Assembly: GCA_017694215.1 (NCBI GenBank)
Contig: JADIND010000153.1
Coordinates: forward strand, 1 to 5,027
Reading direction: 5' to 3'
Length of the DNA stretch: 5,027 nucleotides
From: Candidatus Scatousia excrementipullorum
Lineage (GTDB): Bacteria > Cyanobacteriota > Vampirovibrionia > Gastranaerophilales > Gastranaerophilaceae
The notes under the pieces were generated by a model. That model saw only the letters and a program-made list of their open reading frames with translations, searched no databases and was not told where the DNA came from. Below are positions 1 through 5,027 of this stretch, piece after piece. The translations under genes were made by a program, and so were the position numbers. Position 1 is the first letter of the stretch. Every line of letters starts with the position of its first letter.

Positions 1-423
1 CAAAAGTTCTTCGTCATAGATAAGATTTTCGATATCAGGATTGCTGTTCGGGATTGAGGATGCAAAATTCACCGCCGCTTCAAAAGCTCTTTGAAGGCAT
101 TCAAGAGCTTTTATTCCGCTGTGACCGGTTGTATTTGAATGGACAGAGGCATTGCCGCATTTTTTCAAAAAATATAAATCTTCTATAAACTCTTTTTCTC
201 TTGCGGTGCCGTGCGACATACCTTTCAGGGTCGCAAGCATTTCATCAAACGTGTCATCAGGACGGCGGTTATTTTTCAGAACTTTTTTACAAATATTTTC
301 AGCAAATTTTCTCGTCTGTGTAATACATTGCTCAAAGTATTCATCCCTGTAAAGATTTTCAGCCTCGCTCGCTATTTTGTATAAATCGTTATCTATTTCT
401 TTTAAAAATTTAAAATTTGTCAT
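1..423 (-). CDS. DUF4145 / HsdR-N-terminal-like domain protein, 5' part only
   Basis: Reading leftward from the ATG at 423-421, the frame stays open for 141 codons to the window edge, so only the N-terminus is present. It begins MTNFKFLKEI and is mostly helical. Features matching the DUF4145 family, also found at the N-terminus of type I restriction HsdR subunits and related helicases, are the MTNFxFL start, the 'TRKFAENICKKVL' helix (about residues 37-49) and the closing 'LKKCGNASVHS' motif (about 86-96), close to the family's 'lrk-GN-avH'. The function of this domain is poorly known; it is often fused to helicase, nuclease or membrane modules. The missing C-terminal part decides whether this is a restriction subunit, another helicase or a stand-alone DUF4145 protein. 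The gene is divergent from the glycosyltransferase. Only a weak purine-rich ribosome site (GGAAAAAG) precedes the start. The domain match is from memory of the family. Confidence 0.7.
   Translation of the reverse strand, partial: MTNFKFLKEIDNDLYKIASEAENLYRDEYFEQCITQTRKFAENICKKVLKNNRRPDDTFDEMLATLKGMSHGTAREKEFIEDLYFLKKCGNASVHSNTTGHSGIKALECLQRAFEAAVNFASSIPNSNPDIENLIYDEELL
1..423 (-). CDS. DUF4145 / HsdR-N-terminal-like domain protein, 5' part only
   Basis: Reading leftward from the ATG at 423-421, the frame stays open for 141 codons to the window edge, so only the N-terminus is present. It begins MTNFKFLKEI and looks mostly helical. Features matching the DUF4145 family, also found at the N-terminus of type I restriction HsdR subunits and related helicases, are the MTNFxFL start, the TRKFAENICKKVL helix (residues 37-49) and the LKKCGNASVHS motif (86-96), close to the family's 'lrk-GN-avH' pattern. 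The role of this domain is poorly known; it is often fused to helicase or nuclease modules. The missing C-terminal part decides whether this is a restriction subunit, another helicase or a stand-alone DUF4145 protein. The gene is divergent from the glycosyltransferase, and only a weak purine-rich ribosome site (GGAAAAAG) precedes the start. The family match is from memory of its motifs. Confidence 0.7.
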   Translation of the reverse strand, partial: MTNFKFLKEIDNDLYKIASEAENLYRDEYFEQCITQTRKFAENICKKVLKNNRRPDDTFDEMLATLKGMSHGTAREKEFIEDLYFLKKCGNASVHSNTTGHSGIKALECLQRAFEAAVNFASSIPNSNPDIENLIYDEELL

Positions 424-3400
424 TTGTAATCTTTTTCCGTCTACTAAATTAACACAAAAAACTTTTGCGGTAATAGATTTATGGTATGATTTTTTATAAG
501 TCGAAAGTTTTTGGAAAAGTTTATGAAAAAGAGAATAAGAGTGCTTTTTGATGCATCTGTTATTGCAAACGGTGCAAAACATAACAGCGGAAGAACCGGA
601 ATATTTTTTGCAGCATATAATGTTTTGAAAGAATTTATTAAAAGAGATGACATAATAATTGAACTTTATTCCGGTATAGAAAATTATACGAAAGCAAAAA
701 GTGTTATTGAAAATGATGAAATTTTACGCTGGGTAAAATTTACGGATGATTATAATTTTTTCGGGAAAATTTATAACAATTTTGAAGATTTAAAATACCG
801 TAATAAGGTTGATAAAAGAAGTTTAACTGCACGTTTATTTATAAAATTATGCCTTAAATTTTTTAAAATTTTACACAAAATTTTTAAGATTAGTTTGCTT
901 GATATTTCTAAAGTAAAAAACGATTATGATATCTATTTCACACCCCTGTATGCTGTTCCGGAATGCCTGCGGGAGGTGAAAAACATCAAAAAATTTATGA
1001 TGATTCATGATGTTACGCCGCTGATTTTTCCGCAGTATTTTGCAGGAGTTGATAAAGGAAAATATTTCTTTTTTGATATTATAAAATCCATTAACAAAAA
1101 CGATTACTATTTTTCAAATTCCGAATATACAAAACAGGATTTTATCAAATATGTTCCGCGTATTGACGGTGAAAAAATAACAACGGCATACCTCGCGGCA
1201 TCAGAAGATTTTCGTTTGGTTACGGACAAAAATTTAATTAATCCGGTGAAAACAAAATATAATATCCCGGCTGATAAAAAGTATTTATTTTCACTGTGTT
1301 CGCTTGAGCCGAGAAAAAATCTTATCCGTGCGGTGAAATCTTTTATTAAATTTATTGACAAACATAAAATTGAAAACCTTGTTTATGTCCTCGGCGGAAG
1401 TGCATGGGACGGATTTGTAAACAAACTGGAGCAGGAAATTCCGGATTATGCACACTACAAAAATCAAATTATAAAAGCAGGTTACGTTGAGGATGAAGAT
1501 TTACCGCTGCTTTATTCGGGTGCGGAATTTTTTGTTTACACAAGCGAATATGAAGGATTCGGTCTGCCCGTGCTTGAAGCGATGAAATGCGGTCGTGCGG
1601 TTATTACTTCAAACAATTCTTCTCTTCCGGAAGTTGCCGGCAATGCGGCAATACAGATTAACTTTGACAGTATTGATGAACATGTCAAAGCTTACGAAAA
1701 ACTGTATTTTAACAATGCTCTGCGTAATGAATACAGCGAAAAAGCAATTCTTCAGGCGGCAAAATTTTCCTGGCACAAAACCGCAGAAACTATGATTGAT
1801 ACGTTTAAAAAAGTTTTATAAAAAAATAACATTATAAAATTTATACAAATGTATGCTATAATGTTATTCGGAAACAACTTGTAATACTGCTTCAAAGGAG
1901 AAATAAAATGAGAGATGAACTACTTTCGATTATTGAAAAGAACAGCCGTATTGATTTGAAAGAGCTTGCCGTACTTCTCGGAGTTACGGAAATTGATATT
2001 GCAAATGAAATTTCTGCCCTTGAAGCGGAAGGCGTTATCTGCGGATACCACACTCTGATTGACTGGGAAAAAACCTCCATAGAAAAAGTCACCGCACTTA
2101 TTGAAGTAAAAGTTACGCCTCAACGCGGACAGGGGTTTGACCATATTGCGGAGAGGATTTACAACTACCCGGAGGTAAAAGCAGTCTATCTGATTTCAGG
2201 CGGCTATGATTTGCTCGTAACTCTGGAAGAAAAAACATTGAGAGAAATTTCAAATTTTGTATCGGATAAATTATCAACTCTTGAAAGTGTTTTGAGTACT
2301 GCAACACACTTTATTCTGAAAAAATATAAAGATCATGGCACAATTCTGGATAAAAAGCCTGAAGACGGCAGAGAGGCTGTTACTCCATGAAACAATTTCT
2401 CTCTGATAAAATTTTACAGATAAAACCTTCCGGAATAAGAAAATTTTTTGACATTGTAAGCGAAATGAAAGATGCAATTTCGCTTGGTGTCGGCGAGCCT
2501 GATTTTGAGACTCCATGGCATATCAGAGATGAGGGAATTTATTCTCTTGAAAAGGGGAAAACCTTTTATACTTCCAATGCTGGCTTAAAAGATTTGAGAT
2601 GTGAGATTTGTAATTATCTTAAACGTCATCAGGGTATTCATTATGATGCTATGCATGAGGTGCTTGTAACTGTCGGCGGGTCAGAGGCTATAGATATTGG
2701 ATTGAGGGCTGTTATAAACGAAGGTGATGAGGTTATAATTCCACAGCCTTCTTATGTTTCTTATGAACCTTGTGCTTTTCTTGCAGGAGCAAAACCGGTT
2801 ATTATAAACTTAAAAGCTGAAAATGAATTTCGTCTGACACCTCAAGAACTTGAAAATGCCATAACGGATAGGACAAAAGTCCTTATACTTCCTTACCCGA
2901 ATAACCCGACGGGTGCTATTATGGAAAGGGAAGATCTGGAAAGAATTGCCAGAATAGTTATTGAAAAAGATATTCTCGTAATGTCAGATGAAATTTATTC
3001 TGCGTTAACTTACAAAGAAAAACATGTTTCCATTGCAAGCCTTGACGGAATGAAAGAACGTACAATTCTTATTAACGGTTTTTCAAAAGCTTATGCCATG
3101 ACAGGCTGGCGTCTCGGGTATGCATGCGGACCTTCGGAAATTATAAAACAGATGACAAAAATTCACCAGTTTGCGATAATGTGTGCTCCTACAACAAGCC
3201 AGTACGCGGCTGTTGAAGCTTTGAAAAACGGGGATGACGATGTAGAGATGATGCGTCAATCTTACAATCAAAGACGCAGATTTTTAATAAATGCGTTCAG
3301 AGAAATGAATTTAGAATGTTTTGAACCGTACGGAGCATTTTATGTGTTCCCGTGCATAAAAGAATTCGGAATGACAAGCGAAGAATTTGCCGAAAAATTT

Positions 3401-5027
3401 CTTACCGAAGAAAAGGTTGCGGCTGTTCCGGGAACCGCATTCGGTAAAAGCGGGGAAGGCTATTTGCGTATATCTTACGCATATTCGCTTGAGACTCTGA
3501 AAACCGCTATGGTAAGATTAAAGAACTTTGTTACAAAATTGAGAGAAAGTAAAAATGATTGACAGATATTCACGTGAAGAAATGAAAAAAATCTGGGAAT
3601 TAGATTCGAAATTTTCATACTATTTGAAAGTCGAAATCGCGGTCTGCGAAGCTTACGCAAAAGAAGGAAAATTCCCTAAAAAAGATATTGAGGAATTGAA
3701 AAAGAAAGCGTCTTTTTCAATAGAAAGAATTGACGAAATTGAAGCGGAAGTCCGTCATGACGTTATAGCATTTTTGACCTGCGTAAACGAAAGCCTCGGA
3801 GATTTAGCAAAATACATGCATGTCGGAATGACAAGTTCAGATGTGATTGATACGGCGTTCGCTTTGCAAATTCAGGACAGCGGAAAAATTATCCTGAAAG
3901 ATTTGGATGAAACAATAAATTCAATGAAAGAACTTGCCAAAAAACATAAAGACACTGTCTGTATCGGCCGTTCACACGGGGTGCATGCGGAAATTATGAC
4001 ATTTGGAGTAAAGGTCTGCTCCTGGATTGATATTCTTGAGCGGCAAAGAGATAATTTTAAGCATGCTCTCGAAGAAATCAGAGTCGGGCAAATTTCCGGC
4101 CCTGTCGGAACATACAGCAATATTTCTCCGAAAATTGAAGAAATTACCTGCAAAAACCTCGGTCTTAAACCAGCAAGAATTTCCACTCAGGTAATCGCAA
4201 GAGATTACCATGCATACTTTATGCAGTCGCTTGCACTGATTGCAAGTGTTATCGAACAGTTTGCTACAGAAATCCGTCACCTGCAAAGGACAGAAGTTCT
4301 GGAAGTTGAGGAAGGTTTCGGTAAAAATCAGAAAGGTTCTTCTGCCATGCCGCACAAGAAAAATCCTGTTTTGAGCGAGAATTTGTGCGGTCTTGCAAGA
4401 GTTGTCAGAGCAAATTCCATCGCTGCCATGGAGAATATTCCGCTCTGGCATGAAAGAGATATCTCACACAGCTCGGCTGAGAGAATAATTTTTCCTGACA
4501 GTTTAACTCTTGTTGATTTTATGCTTAGCAGGTTTAATGGAATTGTACAAAACCTTGTTGTACATGAGAAAAATATGCTTAAAAATACAGACAGATTCGG
4601 TGGAATAGTGTTCTCACAAAAAGTTTTGCTGGAGCTGGTCGAAAAGGGTTTGACAAGAGAAGAAGCTTATCGTATCGTCCAGCGTAATGCTCTTGATGCA
4701 TTCGAAAATGACGGTGATTTTAAAGCAAATCTATTGAAAGATAAAGATGTTACTGACAGATTAACTCCTGATGAAATTGAAAAAATCTTTGACCGCAATG
4801 CGTTTTTATCAAATATAAATACCATTTACAAGCGGATTTTAAGGTAAAAGAGATTGTAATAATTAAGAGATCTTGAAACACCAGGTAGGGGTCATAAAAT
4901 CATGTTTCGAGTTCGTCTCAACGGATTTTGCAGCCAGTTCAGGATGACATGGGGCGGTGCCTGTGCGATTGCTGAGTATCGAAAAACCCTCCGGCACATT
5001 CGCGGCACCTCCCTTATGAAGTGAGGC

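Overview
The window is 5,027 bases of AT-rich bacterial DNA with dense coding, short intergenic gaps and a sudden composition change at the right end. The housekeeping proteins look like those of low-GC bacteria: PurB resembles the Bacillus subtilis enzyme along its whole length, and the Lrp-type regulator plus aminotransferase pair resembles B. subtilis AlaR-AlaT. A low-GC Firmicute or a gut lineage such as Gastranaerophilales would fit, but nothing here fixes the taxonomy (no rRNA or other marker is present).

Left part (1-522): a leftward gene enters from the left edge. Only its first 141 codons are present, and they carry a DUF4145-like / HsdR-N-terminal-like helical domain. It diverges from the next gene across a 99-base gap holding an extended -10 promoter for the rightward gene. 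Positions 523-1821 encode a GT4-family glycosyltransferase of the mannosyltransferase MtfB-like type, probably for O-antigen, capsule or another surface glycan.

Centre (1822-4847): an 86-base, about 22% GC intergenic region carries a near-perfect extended -10 promoter. Its -10 hexamer lies inside one arm of a 12-bp inverted repeat, a good candidate operator. It drives three overlapping genes: an Lrp/AsnC regulator, a class I PLP aminotransferase (4-base overlap) and purB, adenylosuccinate lyase (8-base overlap). The tight overlaps imply one transcript with translational coupling. The regulator probably senses an amino acid and controls the aminotransferase. PurB acts twice in purine synthesis, on substrates whose amino group comes from aspartate, so the cluster may tie amino-acid nitrogen status to purine synthesis.

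Right end (4848-5027): there is no convincing gene. From about 4881 the DNA becomes about 53% GC and consists of hairpin-forming, repeat-like modules. One is an apparent REP-type hairpin whose two halves are separated by about 60 bases; another is a pair of mutually exclusive stems running to the edge. I read this as a mosaic of dispersed intergenic repeats. I see no new defence or mobile system in the window. The points most worth a second look are the operator/promoter, the regulator-aminotransferase-purB coupling, and this structured tail.

The window is 5,027 bases of AT-rich bacterial DNA with dense coding, short intergenic gaps and a sudden composition change at the right end. The housekeeping proteins look like those of low-GC bacteria: PurB resembles the Bacillus subtilis enzyme along its whole length, and the Lrp-type regulator plus aminotransferase pair resembles B. 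subtilis AlaR-AlaT. A low-GC Firmicute or a gut lineage such as Gastranaerophilales would fit, but nothing here fixes the taxonomy (no rRNA or other marker is present).

Left part (1-1821): a leftward gene enters from the left edge. Only its first 141 codons are present, and they carry a DUF4145-like / HsdR-N-terminal-like helical domain. It diverges from the next gene across a 99-base gap holding an extended -10 promoter for the rightward gene. Positions 523-1821 encode a GT4-family glycosyltransferase, probably for O-antigen, capsule or another surface glycan.

Centre (1822-4847): an 86-base, about 22% GC intergenic region carries an extended -10 promoter with a consensus hexamer. That hexamer lies inside one arm of a 12-bp inverted repeat, a candidate operator. 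It should drive three overlapping genes: an Lrp/AsnC regulator, a class I PLP aminotransferase (4-base overlap) and purB, adenylosuccinate lyase (8-base overlap). The overlaps imply one transcript with translational coupling. The regulator probably senses an amino acid and controls the aminotransferase. PurB acts twice in purine synthesis, on substrates whose amino group comes from aspartate, so the cluster may tie amino-acid nitrogen status to purine synthesis.

Right end (4848-5027): there is no convincing gene. From about 4881 the DNA becomes about 53% GC and consists of hairpin-forming, repeat-like modules. One is an apparent REP-type hairpin whose two halves are separated by about 60 bases; another is a pair of mutually exclusive stems running to the edge. 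I read this as a mosaic of dispersed intergenic repeats. I see no new defence or mobile system. The points most worth a second look are the operator/promoter, the regulator-aminotransferase-purB coupling, and this structured tail.
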